Positions 1 through 6,744 are shown, counted from the stretch's first letter. The stretch is 8,185 nucleotides of DNA from Bacteroidales bacterium UBA2030 (GCA_002332755.1 DDBO01000146.1:1-8185); one strand, 5' to 3'. A program made the numbers and translations. Notes: a model not told the origin generated them from the letters alone.

Positions 1-17
1 AAGAGCCTTCTGCAGGT

Positions 18-665
18 ATGCAGGTGGCAGTCGACGGAAAGGCTGTTTTTGTAAAAAAAGCAACTGCTTATCCTTATTTATTGTTTCTTCCTAAAAATTA
101 CAATCATACCACTGCAGAGGGGTTTCCCGTTTTACTGTTTTTACATGGGAGCGGTGAGAGGGGTACGGATATTGGCCTGGTAAAGAAAAATGGAACCCCG
201 GGCTTTGTGGAAAACATGGATGATTTTCCTTTCATCCTGGTTACCCCCCAATGCCCTTCGGGTGAGGTGTGGGACAACGAACGCCTGATGGCTGTTTTGG
301 ATGAAGTTATTGGGAAATACAATGTTGACACTAATAGGGTATACTGCACGGGTTTAAGTATGGGAGGATTCGGAACTTTTTCCCTTGCAGCAGCTTATCC
401 ATGGAGATTTGCAGCTATCGCTCCCGTGTGTGGAGGCGGTTTTGCACTGACGGCTGAGAAGCTTAAAAATATTCCTGTCTGGGCTTTTCACGGTGATGCC
501 GACCCTATTGTGCCTCCGGCTGAGTCGGAAAGCATGGTGAAAGCGATAAATTTCTTTGGGGGAAATGCAAAGCTTACGCTTTATCCCGGAGTAGGCCACA
601 ATGCATGGGATAACGCATATAGCGACCCGGAGCTTTACCGTTGGTTACTGTTGCACAAGAAATGA
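18..665 (+). CDS. Alpha/beta-hydrolase, predicted phospholipase/carboxylesterase-type serine esterase
   Basis: Predicted serine hydrolase that cleaves carboxylic esters; the substrate cannot be read from sequence. It has the alpha/beta-hydrolase layout: an oxyanion-hole HGSGERG at residues 43-49, nucleophile elbow GLSMGG with Ser114, and an HGDADPIVP block with the probable acid Asp162. His194 in GVGHNAWD is the likely catalytic base. At 215 aa it is close to the size of a single-domain family member. No signal peptide is visible from this ATG, but the frame stays open to the left edge (at least five more codons), so the true start may lie outside the window and a secretion signal could be missed. 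The beta-glucosidase gene begins 25 nt after the stop with no terminator between, suggesting co-transcription and a joint role in degrading esterified glycosides or polysaccharide (inference). Related PHB-depolymerase-like or feruloyl/acetyl-xylan esterase-like roles are possible. Confidence 0.82.
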   Translation: MQVAVDGKAVFVKKATAYPYLLFLPKNYNHTTAEGFPVLLFLHGSGERGTDIGLVKKNGTPGFVENMDDFPFILVTPQCPSGEVWDNERLMAVLDEVIGKYNVDTNRVYCTGLSMGGFGTFSLAAAYPWRFAAIAPVCGGGFALTAEKLKNIPVWAFHGDADPIVPPAESESMVKAINFFGGNAKLTLYPGVGHNAWDNAYSDPELYRWLLLHKK

Positions 666-690
666 TTTATTCTAACCCAATTTATAGATT

Positions 691-2922
691 ATGAGAAAGT
701 TGTATATTGCGATTTTGTTCCTGGTTGTTATATCAGGAACTTTTGGTTGTAAAGGTCCCAAAAATGGGGATACCGATGCTGCAATTGAACGCAGGGTGGA
801 TTCGGTTTTGAAACTGATGACCCTTGAGGAAAAAATTGGCCAGTTGACATTGTTTACCAGCGATTACGATGTTACCGGGCCGACCATGCGCGAAAATTAT
901 AAAGAAGACATCAAAGCCGGAAAGGTAGGTGCTATTTTCAATGCTTATGGTGTAGATTATGTGCGTGAGCTTCAGAGAATGGCAGTGGAGGAAACACGTT
1001 TGGGAATACCCTTGATTTTTGGCTACGACGTAATTCATGGTCATCGAACAATTTTTCCGATATCGCTGGGTGAATCGGCAAGCTGGGATACGGCTATGGT
1101 GAGAAAAGCTGCGCGAATTGCGGCAATTGAGGCAACAGCCGAAGGCCTTCAATGGACCTTTGCCCCTATGGTAGATATAGCCCGTGATCCACGCTGGGGT
1201 AGAATATCGGAAGGAGCCGGTGAAGATGTTTTTTTAGGACAATGCATGGCAGTAGCTCGTGTAAAAGGATTTCAGGGCAATCGCCTGGATGACCCCAGAA
1301 CGATGGTAGCCTGTGCCAAGCATTATGCTGCTTATGGAGCAGCTCAGGCCGGACGAGATTATCATACCGTAGATATCTCTGAAAGAACCCTGCGTGAGGT
1401 TTATCTTCCCCCTTTCAAAGCCGCTGTAGATGCAGGCGTAGGTACTTTCATGACTTCTTTCAATGAGATAGCCGGAGTGCCCTCTACCGGTAACCGCTAT
1501 TTACTCACCGATATTCTTCGCAAAGAATGGGGTTTTCAGGGATTTGTTGTAACTGATTATACTTCTATCAATGAAATGGTAGCTCATGGATTTGCCAAGG
1601 ATGAAAAAGAGGCAGGTGAGCTTGCCATCAATGCGGGAGTGGACATGGATATGCAGGGCGCTGTTTATTATAACTACCTTAAAAAATCGATAGAAGAAGG
1701 TAAAGTAAGCATGGCCACCGTGGATGAAGCCGTTAGGCGAGTCCTAAGAATGAAATTTAAACTTGGCTTGTTCGATAACCCTTATTTATACTGCAATAAA
1801 CAGCGTGAACAGAACGAGATTATGACTACGGAGCATCTTGCGTTTGCACGCGACATGGCTCGTAAGTCGATTGTTCTGTTAAAAAATGAAGCCCAAATTC
1901 TCCCACTTTCAAAAGAGATCAAATCACTGGCTGTTATAGGGCCATTGGCAGATAACCGGCGTGAGTTGATTGGTTCGTGGTCGGCTGCAGGAGATTGGTC
2001 AAAGGCCGTTACGATTTTGGAGGGTATCTATGGAGCAGTTTCCCCGGCAACTAAAATCCTTTACGCCCGGGGCTGCAACATTAATGATGATACAGTGTCG
2101 TTTATTTCAGATGCAGTGAATAAGGCACGCCAGGCCGAAGTGGTGATTTTGGTAGTAGGAGAGGCGCATTGGATGAGCGGGGAGGCTGCCTGCCGTAGTG
2201 AACTTGGTCTCCCCGGAGTTCAGCAGCAACTGGCCGATGCTGTGATAGCAACCGGGAAACCTGTAGTTACGGTTTTGTTGAGTGGACGTCCGCTTACTAT
2301 TCCGCAATTAGCTCAAAAGACTCGTGCTTTGCTGGCTGCCTGGTTTCCGGGCACCATGGCGGGTCATGCTGTGGCCGACGTACTTTTTGGCGAATATAAT
2401 CCTTCAGCCAAACTGCCCGTGACATTTCCGCGTAGCGTAGGCCAGATTCCTATTTATTACAACATGAAAAATACGGGCCGGCCGATGGATCCCAACAATA
2501 AGTACACCTCTAAATATCTCGACGTTCCTAACGATCCTCTTTTCCCCTTTGGGTATGGTCTTAGTTATACAACTTTCGAGTATTCCGACCTTCAGCTTAG
2601 TGCTGAGAAAATTAATGCATCTGATACGCTGTATGTGAAAGTCAAAGTAAAAAATACAGGGAAATACAGTGGTGAAGAAACGGTTCAATTGTATGTCCGC
2701 GACCTGGTGGGCAGTGTGACTCGTCCGGTTAAAGAATTGAAGGGTTTCTACAAAGTATTTCTGCAACCCGGAGAAGAAAAGCAAGTGACCTTTAAGTTAA
2801 CAGCCAATGATCTGGCGTTTTATGATATCCATATGAAATTTACCTCAGAACCCGGCGATTTTATCGTCTTTGTTGGTGGCGATTCTCAACATTGCCTCCA
2901 AAAGGGTTTTGTTTTGGAATAA
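691..2922 (+). CDS. bglX: Glycoside hydrolase family 3 beta-glucosidase (BglX type), predicted lipoprotein
   Basis: Retaining exo-acting glycosidase that releases terminal beta-linked glucose (possibly xylose) from oligosaccharides. Residues 1-20 form a hydrophobic signal ending in TFGC, so Cys20 could be lipidated. The -3/-2 residues are not an ideal lipobox, so ordinary signal-peptidase cleavage is possible. No acidic run follows the Cys, which argues weakly for the periplasmic rather than surface side. The GH3 barrel spans about 35-360, with DPRWGR at 166-171, the substrate-binding KH pair at 210-211 and the nucleophile Asp289 in VVTDY. The GH3-C domain (about 393-625) has a likely acid/base Glu498 in SGEAACRS and the FPFGYGLSYT block. 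A fibronectin-III-like domain (about 645-738) follows. There is no PA14 insertion. At 743 aa it is full length for BglX. It is the last gene before a strong terminator and probably shares a transcript with the upstream esterase. Confidence 0.95.
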   Translation: MRKLYIAILFLVVISGTFGCKGPKNGDTDAAIERRVDSVLKLMTLEEKIGQLTLFTSDYDVTGPTMRENYKEDIKAGKVGAIFNAYGVDYVRELQRMAVEETRLGIPLIFGYDVIHGHRTIFPISLGESASWDTAMVRKAARIAAIEATAEGLQWTFAPMVDIARDPRWGRISEGAGEDVFLGQCMAVARVKGFQGNRLDDPRTMVACAKHYAAYGAAQAGRDYHTVDISERTLREVYLPPFKAAVDAGVGTFMTSFNEIAGVPSTGNRYLLTDILRKEWGFQGFVVTDYTSINEMVAHGFAKDEKEAGELAINAGVDMDMQGAVYYNYLKKSIEEGKVSMATVDEAVRRVLRMKFKLGLFDNPYLYCNKQREQNEIMTTEHLAFARDMARKSIVLLKNEAQILPLSKEIKSLAVIGPLADNRRELIGSWSAAGDWSKAVTILEGIYGAVSPATKILYARGCNINDDTVSFISDAVNKARQAEVVILVVGEAHWMSGEAACRSELGLPGVQQQLADAVIATGKPVVTVLLSGRPLTIPQLAQKTRALLAAWFPGTMAGHAVADVLFGEYNPSAKLPVTFPRSVGQIPIYYNMKNTGRPMDPNNKYTSKYLDVPNDPLFPFGYGLSYTTFEYSDLQLSAEKINASDTLYVKVKVKNTGKYSGEETVQLYVRDLVGSVTRPVKELKGFYKVFLQPGEEKQVTFKLTANDLAFYDIHMKFTSEPGDFIVFVGGDSQHCLQKGFVLE

Positions 2923-2938
2923 ATAGGGGCTAGTAAAC

Positions 2939-2971
2939 AAGACAGCCGCAACCCAAGATTGCGGCTGTCTT
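2939..2971 (+). terminator. Rho-independent terminator after bglX, possibly bidirectional
   Basis: A perfect 10-bp stem GACAGCCGCA (2941-2950) pairs with TGCGGCTGTC (2960-2969) around a 9-nt loop. It extends by two A-T pairs to 2939-2971 and is followed by TTTTATTTAT on the + strand. It starts 17 nt after the bglX stop. On the - strand the same hairpin is followed by TTGTTT and lies 20 nt past the stop of the LutA-like gene, so it may end both convergent transcripts. The T-run is better on the + strand. Confidence 0.88.
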
Positions 2972-2991
2972 TTATTTATGTGAATTTAATC

Positions 2992-3711
2992 TTACCACCC
3001 GCTGGCAAGCACGTCCACAATGTGAATGGTTTTTAAGGGAATCTGGTGCTTGTCGATATAACCTTGCAAATGCATCAGGCAAGAACTATCAGTACTGACA
3101 ATATATTCAGCACCCGTAGTCAATGCGTTTTCGATTTTTTGTTCAGCCATGGCTGTTGAGATGGGTTCGAATTTCACTGAGAATGTGCCTCCGAAACCAC
3201 AGCAAACGTCGGCCTGGGGCAAGGGAATGTATTCGATACCCCGTACATTGTTAAGCAAATGTATGGGCTCGTTTTTTAGGCCATATTCTCGCAGGCTGGC
3301 ACATGATGAATGATAAGTCACCTTGTGCGGGAAGCTTGCTCCTAAATCACTGACATGAAGTACATTCACCAAAAAGTCGGTGAATTCGTATATGTTTTTC
3401 TTAACCTGCTTGTATTCGTTATGCTGGGCAGAATTATGAAAAAGAATGTGGTAATAATTTTTAATGAAACCTGCGCAAGAGGCTGAAGGGGTAATTATCG
3501 GCCGGTCTTCCGGAAAATCGTTTAAGAATTTTGAAGCTACCTTTCGTGCCTCATCCCAAAAACCACTGTTAAAAGCCATTTGACCGCAACAGGTTTGTCT
3601 GGGGTTGTAATTAACGGCAATATCCAATCTTTCAAGGATTTTTATCAGGTTGTGCGCCGTTTCAGGATAAAACTGGTCGATAAAGCAGGGAATGAAGATA
3701 TCTACAATCAT
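2992..3711 (-). CDS. LutA/YkgE-type cysteine-rich (Fe-S)-binding oxidoreductase subunit
   Basis: Cytoplasmic protein of the LutA family, which in other bacteria is the cysteine-rich subunit of the LutABC L-lactate-oxidising iron-sulfur complex and is related to HdrB- and GlpC-type subunits. Both family repeats are visible. The first has Cys9, CCGQ at 41-44 and Cys79. The second has Cys137 in HSSC, CCGFGG at 170-175 and Cys211. Such CCG motifs usually bind an iron-sulfur cluster. The 239-aa length matches LutA, and no transmembrane or extra ferredoxin domain is seen. LutB and LutC are not adjacent: the upstream neighbour is aroA (39-nt gap) and the downstream neighbour is the convergent bglX. 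The actual electron donor is therefore unknown, and lactate oxidation is only a family-based guess. It may be read through from aroBA, and a TAnnTTTG element in the gap may give it its own promoter. Confidence 0.88.
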   Translation of the reverse strand: MIVDIFIPCFIDQFYPETAHNLIKILERLDIAVNYNPRQTCCGQMAFNSGFWDEARKVASKFLNDFPEDRPIITPSASCAGFIKNYYHILFHNSAQHNEYKQVKKNIYEFTDFLVNVLHVSDLGASFPHKVTYHSSCASLREYGLKNEPIHLLNNVRGIEYIPLPQADVCCGFGGTFSVKFEPISTAMAEQKIENALTTGAEYIVSTDSSCLMHLQGYIDKHQIPLKTIHIVDVLASGW

Positions 3712-3732
3712 TGGATGGTTCTATGTGTTGCG

Positions 3733-3740
3733 CAAAGGTA
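3733..3740 (-). promoter_or_regulatory. Possible -7 promoter element for the LutA-like gene
   Basis: On the - strand the sequence reads TACCTTTG, an exact match to the Bacteroidetes -7 consensus TAnnTTTG. It sits in the 39-nt gap after aroA and 21 nt before the LutA-like ATG. I find no TTG at the expected -33 distance, so this is a half-supported promoter. The context favours it because the motif lies in non-coding DNA just ahead of a start codon. Confidence 0.35.
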
Positions 3741-3750
3741 CTGGTTTTGA

Positions 3751-5013
3751 TTAAAATGCCGGAATTTCATTATAAAAAGATGTTCTTATGCCCCTGTCGG
3801 CTAAGTGTTTCCAAAAATCGGGGTAAGATTTGGATACCACTCCGGGATTTTCAATACATATCTTTCCGGTGAGCAATACCAGCGGAGCAAACGCCATGGC
3901 AATGCGATGATCGTTATATGTTTTAATCACTTGGGAAATCTTGCTGATACTTTTTCCTTCTATCTGTAGAGTATGATTACCAATGGGATTTACATCTAAT
4001 TTTAAGCTTCTTAATTCGTCAATGAGTACCTGAAAACGGTCAGATTCTTTGAGCGCCAGATTATGCAAACCACTAAATGTGCCTTTGCATCCTGATGCGG
4101 CTGCAGCGGTTATCAGTGAAAGTGCCAGGTCTGGCGTTTGTGTAAAGTCGAATTTTATTTCTGCCGGTAAGCTGCACTTTGGAGTACTTTCGATTTTTAA
4201 ACCTTCTTGTGTGAATGTTGAATTAAAACCTTCGATTTTAAAGAATTGAAGGATTTTACTGTCGCCCTGGAGCGATTGAGGGTTTAATCCATTGAGAACA
4301 ATCGAAGCAGGGGCCGCCCATAGAGAGAAAACAAACCAGGGAGCCGCAGCACTCCAATCGGCTTCAACTTTTACAATTGAGGGAAAAATATACTTCCCTG
4401 GGTAAACCGTCCATGCTTTGGGTTTACTGGAAATTTCTACTCCGCCCTGCCGCATCAACTCCAGGGTCATTTCGATATAAGGCAGCGATACGGGTTCACC
4501 CTCAGCAACTAAAGTAAGGCCGTCAGGCAGTAGAGGAGCAATCATTAGTAATGCCGAGAAAAATTGACTACTGAAGCCGGCCGGCACTTTGAGAGAAGCA
4601 GAATGTAACTTACCTCCCTGAAACTCAATGGGTAAAAATCCTTCTTTGTTGAGGTAATTCATTTGAGCCCCAAGCTTTTTTAATGCCTCCACCAGCGGGG
4701 CCATGGGGCGTTCCTGCAGACGAGGCGCACCTGTTAGTATATGCTTTTGCCCGAGCCAAGCCAGGTATGCTGTTAAAAAACGGGCTGCGGTACCTGCTTC
4801 TCCGACGTCGATTACCAGTTTCCCATGCCTTATGTCTTGGAGGGCTTGTTTCATGATGCATGTGTCAGCTGCGCTGGAGAGGTTCTCTATCCGAAAATCA
4901 TTTTCAGCAAGTATCTGCATCATCAAAAGGCGGTTGCTGATGCTTTTTGAACCGGGCAGAGCTATACTACCACCTCGGATGGAGCCCATGTGTTCGAGTA
5001 GTAAATATTTCAT
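3751..5013 (-). CDS. aroA: 3-phosphoshikimate 1-carboxyvinyltransferase (EPSP synthase)
   Basis: Transfers the enolpyruvyl group of phosphoenolpyruvate to shikimate-3-phosphate, the sixth shikimate-pathway step, in the cytoplasm. At 420 aa it is complete. The family signatures and active-site positions are present (E. coli equivalents in brackets): Lys23 (K22), Ser24 and Arg28 in LPGSKSISNR; AGTAARFLTA at 73-82; Arg102 (R124) in PRLQERP; Ser148-Ser149-Gln150 (S169-Q171); Asp295 (D313); Asn318, Lys322, Glu323 and Arg326 in LKESDR; Asp368-His369-Arg370 (H385/R386) in YNDHR; Lys395 (K411) in SKSYPDF. The residue matching E. coli Pro101 is Phe79 and that matching Asn94 is Glu72, differences expected in a divergent Bacteroidetes enzyme. 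Its ATG overlaps the aroB stop as ATGA, so its translation is probably coupled to aroB. The start is well fixed by this overlap and the N-terminal motif. Confidence 0.97.
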   Translation of the reverse strand: MKYLLLEHMGSIRGGSIALPGSKSISNRLLMMQILAENDFRIENLSSAADTCIMKQALQDIRHGKLVIDVGEAGTAARFLTAYLAWLGQKHILTGAPRLQERPMAPLVEALKKLGAQMNYLNKEGFLPIEFQGGKLHSASLKVPAGFSSQFFSALLMIAPLLPDGLTLVAEGEPVSLPYIEMTLELMRQGGVEISSKPKAWTVYPGKYIFPSIVKVEADWSAAAPWFVFSLWAAPASIVLNGLNPQSLQGDSKILQFFKIEGFNSTFTQEGLKIESTPKCSLPAEIKFDFTQTPDLALSLITAAAASGCKGTFSGLHNLALKESDRFQVLIDELRSLKLDVNPIGNHTLQIEGKSISKISQVIKTYNDHRIAMAFAPLVLLTGKICIENPGVVSKSYPDFWKHLADRGIRTSFYNEIPAF

Positions 5014-6086
5014 TGATGCTGAATTACTGAAAGGGTTTCTTGTAAGGCAAGACGAAGCTTGTTTTCTCCAATACTGACGCCTGTAAGGGCTTTCCCGGGT
5101 TTTACCAACAAACTGAAATGTATAGCTGCAGCCCGGTTTTTTTTATCGTATCGCATATATTGAAGCAAATCTTCAATGTCAGCCTTAGAAGGAATCGGAG
5201 GTTTTAAAAATTTGCTAAATACTTTTGTAGCTAAATGAGCAAAAGATTCATCAAGTCCGGCATGCGAAACCGAAAGGCGCAACTCAGCCAGCATACCCAA
5301 AGCGATGGCCTCCCCATGCAACAGTGGGCCTTCAGGGTGTCGGAGTGACCAAGCCTCAACTGCATGCCCGACGGTATGCCCGAGGTTTAATACCTGGCGG
5401 AGACCCTTGTCGTTGGGGTCTTGTCTCACAATTCGCAATTTAAATCGGGCAGCTTCATAAATTATCTCGGGGTTCTCAATTAGTTGCTCAGGAGCAAGTT
5501 TTGAGGCTTTATTCCATGCTTGTTTCCCTGCAAGAAGCGCCTGCTTAAGTACTTCTACGTACCCTGCATGCAATTCACGCTGGGGAAGCGTCTTTAAAAG
5601 TCCGGGGAATACAATGGTATGTTGCGGAAACCAGAATGTCCCGATGAGATTTTTGATACCTGAGAAATCAACAGCTGTTTTACCCCCATGCGCAGCATCG
5701 GCCATTGCCAGCAATGTGGTAGGTAAATTAATATAGGGAATTCCTCTTTGATAAAGAGCAGCTGCAAGTCCTCCTATGTCGCTAACCGTGCCACCACCAA
5801 GGTTGACAAGAAGGTCGCTTTTTTGGAAGCCTTGCGAGGCTAACTCTTCAAGTATTCCCAATAATGTTTCTGTTTGTTTATGAATTTCGCCGGGTGGAAT
5901 GATATGTACATGGCAAGGTCTATCAGAAAGGGCTGAAGCAATTAAAGGAAAGCATTCGCGCCAGGTGTTCGAATCGCATAACACAAAAAAACGTCCATAC
6001 GAAAGACTCCTTAATAAGACTTCCAGTTCTTTATTTGTGGATGCGACAATCAGAGAGCTTTTATTTGTCATAGATTGGGGTTTCAT
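5010..6086 (-). CDS. aroB: 3-dehydroquinate synthase
   Basis: Converts DAHP to 3-dehydroquinate, the second shikimate-pathway step, using NAD and a divalent metal. Visible motifs are the nucleotide-binding LGGGTVSDIGG at 96-106, the block Arg114 to GGKT with Asp130 and Lys136, Lys145-Asn146 and the metal ligands. The ligands are probably Glu178 (GYVEVLKQ), His237 (NLGHTVGH) and His257 (LLHGEA). Arg230, Asn234 and His241 also match known active-site positions. The usual DSSVGGKT or DASVGGKT reads DAAHGGKT here, a local variation. The 358-aa length is normal. The start is ambiguous: the ATG at 6086 is taken, but Met6 (6071-6069) is a good alternative because a TAnnTTTG -7 element at 6096-6089 would put the transcription start at or inside the first ATG. 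It is the first gene of an apparent aroB-aroA-lutA-like operon, divergent from the small membrane-protein gene. Confidence 0.96.
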   Translation of the reverse strand: MKPQSMTNKSSLIVASTNKELEVLLRSLSYGRFFVLCDSNTWRECFPLIASALSDRPCHVHIIPPGEIHKQTETLLGILEELASQGFQKSDLLVNLGGGTVSDIGGLAAALYQRGIPYINLPTTLLAMADAAHGGKTAVDFSGIKNLIGTFWFPQHTIVFPGLLKTLPQRELHAGYVEVLKQALLAGKQAWNKASKLAPEQLIENPEIIYEAARFKLRIVRQDPNDKGLRQVLNLGHTVGHAVEAWSLRHPEGPLLHGEAIALGMLAELRLSVSHAGLDESFAHLATKVFSKFLKPPIPSKADIEDLLQYMRYDKKNRAAAIHFSLLVKPGKALTGVSIGENKLRLALQETLSVIQHQ

Positions 6087-6088
6087 TA

Positions 6089-6096
6089 CAAAATTA
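6089..6096 (-). promoter_or_regulatory. Possible -7 promoter element for aroB
   Basis: The - strand reads TAATTTTG, matching TAnnTTTG exactly, only 2 nt before the first aroB ATG and 17 nt before the Met6 ATG. The nearest upstream TTTG (- strand, 6124-6121) is 24 nt away, longer than the usual 19-21, so the -33 box is weak. If real, it favours Met6 as the translation start. Confidence 0.4.
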
Positions 6097-6146
6097 TATA
6101 AACCTTGACTATGAAATATTCAAAGATTTAGATATACAAAAAGGCT

Positions 6147-6154
6147 TAATTTTG
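6147..6154 (+). promoter_or_regulatory. Possible -7 promoter element for the small membrane-protein gene
   Basis: TAATTTTG matches TAnnTTTG exactly and ends 18 nt before the ATG at 6173. The in-frame TTG codon at 6152 lies inside this element, so it would be unlikely to be transcribed and cannot then be the start. No TTG stands at the standard -33 distance, so support is partial. Confidence 0.4.
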
Positions 6155-6172
6155 CAAAGAGAAATCAAAGAC

Positions 6173-6403
6173 ATGAAACAAGAAGGAGAAACCAAGTTGT
6201 CGAAATCGAAAATCGATTGGGTCATTCGGCTGGTAGGTGCCATCATTGGAATAGCTGGAGGATATTTATACTACATTAAAGTGGGTTGTAATTCAGGGAG
6301 TTGCCCTATCACCAGCAATCCATGGATGAGTATGCTTTGGGGAGGGCTGATGGGCTATCTTATAGCCGACCTGATACCGGCACGCAAGAAAAAAGAACAT
6401 TAA
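6173..6403 (+). CDS. Small two-helix membrane protein with a Cys-x4-Cys loop (DUF6132-like)
   Basis: A 76-aa protein with no known function. It has a charged N-terminus (1-14), a hydrophobic helix at about 15-35, a short loop with Cys39-x4-Cys44 running into PITSNP (45-50), a second hydrophobic helix at about 51-69 and a basic tail RKKKEH. Basic residues at both ends suggest both termini face the cytoplasm and the Cys loop faces the periplasm. Both helices carry glycine spacing (Gly22, 26 and 30; Gly57 and 61), which favours tight helix packing. The CPITSNP signature is what I recall for DUF6132, a family common in Bacteroidetes; this is from memory, not a search. The ATG at 6173 is preferred over the in-frame TTG at 6152, which falls inside a likely promoter element. 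Its stop overlaps the stop of the converging MmcQ/YjbR gene by two bases of each codon. Confidence 0.8.
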   Translation: MKQEGETKLSKSKIDWVIRLVGAIIGIAGGYLYYIKVGCNSGSCPITSNPWMSMLWGGLMGYLIADLIPARKKKEH

Positions 6404-6744
6404 AACTGTTTTCTAATTTTTTGAGGTAATGATTTCACTACAAGGCTGAAACTGTGATCGATAAGTTCTTTAATCATTTCGTCGGTTAAAGAACCATCGA
6501 TTTCTAGTCTGATCCAATGCTTTTTGTTGAAATGCCAGGCAGGTAAAATGGCCGGATAATGCTCGCGCAGAACCAGCGCTTTTTCAGGATCACATTTCAG
6601 GGTAATCGCAAAAGGTTCGTTGAGGTCGGTAACGGCAAACATTTTTCCTGCAACTTTAAAAACAAGAGTAGTTTCATCAAACGGAAAACTCTCGTTTACA
6701 AAGGGTTTGCTTAGGCAATAGCTTCGAAAATCTTCGATGTTCAT
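6400..6744 (-). CDS. MmcQ/YjbR family protein
   Basis: A 114-aa cytoplasmic protein of the MmcQ/YjbR family, which has a CyaY-like fold and is often labelled a DNA-binding protein although its role is not settled. Family marks are the opening MNIEDFRSYC, the PFDETTLVFKVAGKMFA stretch at 21-37, ITLKCDPEKA at 47-56 and the closing block around FNKKHWIRLEIDGSL at 72-86. Length is typical and there are no membrane segments. The A-rich leader before the ATG (TTGTTAAAAAAAGTTAAAC on the - strand) is normal for Bacteroidetes translation starts without a Shine-Dalgarno site. It stands alone on its strand: aroB lies beyond the intervening + strand gene, and its 3' end overlaps the DUF6132-like gene tail to tail. 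Nothing in the context indicates a specific role. Confidence 0.9.
   Translation of the reverse strand: MNIEDFRSYCLSKPFVNESFPFDETTLVFKVAGKMFAVTDLNEPFAITLKCDPEKALVLREHYPAILPAWHFNKKHWIRLEIDGSLTDEMIKELIDHSFSLVVKSLPQKIRKQF

Noticed and set aside
733..1152. 139-codon - strand open frame inside bglX
   Set aside because: Antisense to the GH3 catalytic domain, Cys/His/Ser-rich translation typical of a shadow frame, with no family resemblance.
2404..2784. 126-codon - strand open frame inside the 3' part of bglX
   Set aside because: Overlaps the conserved GH3 C-terminal and Fn3-like coding region; no motif or promoter.
4703..5077. 124-codon + strand open frame spanning the aroA 5' end and aroB 3' end
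   Set aside because: Entirely antisense to well-conserved aroA/aroB with no recognisable motif; an opposite-strand shadow.
5899..6108. 69-codon + strand open frame before the small membrane-protein gene
   Set aside because: Mostly antisense to the aroB N-terminal coding region and lacks recognisable features.
6152..6172. TTG start at 6152 giving an 83-aa version of the small membrane protein
   Set aside because: The codon lies inside a TAnnTTTG promoter element, and the ATG at 6173 is a normal start; seven extra residues add nothing recognisable.
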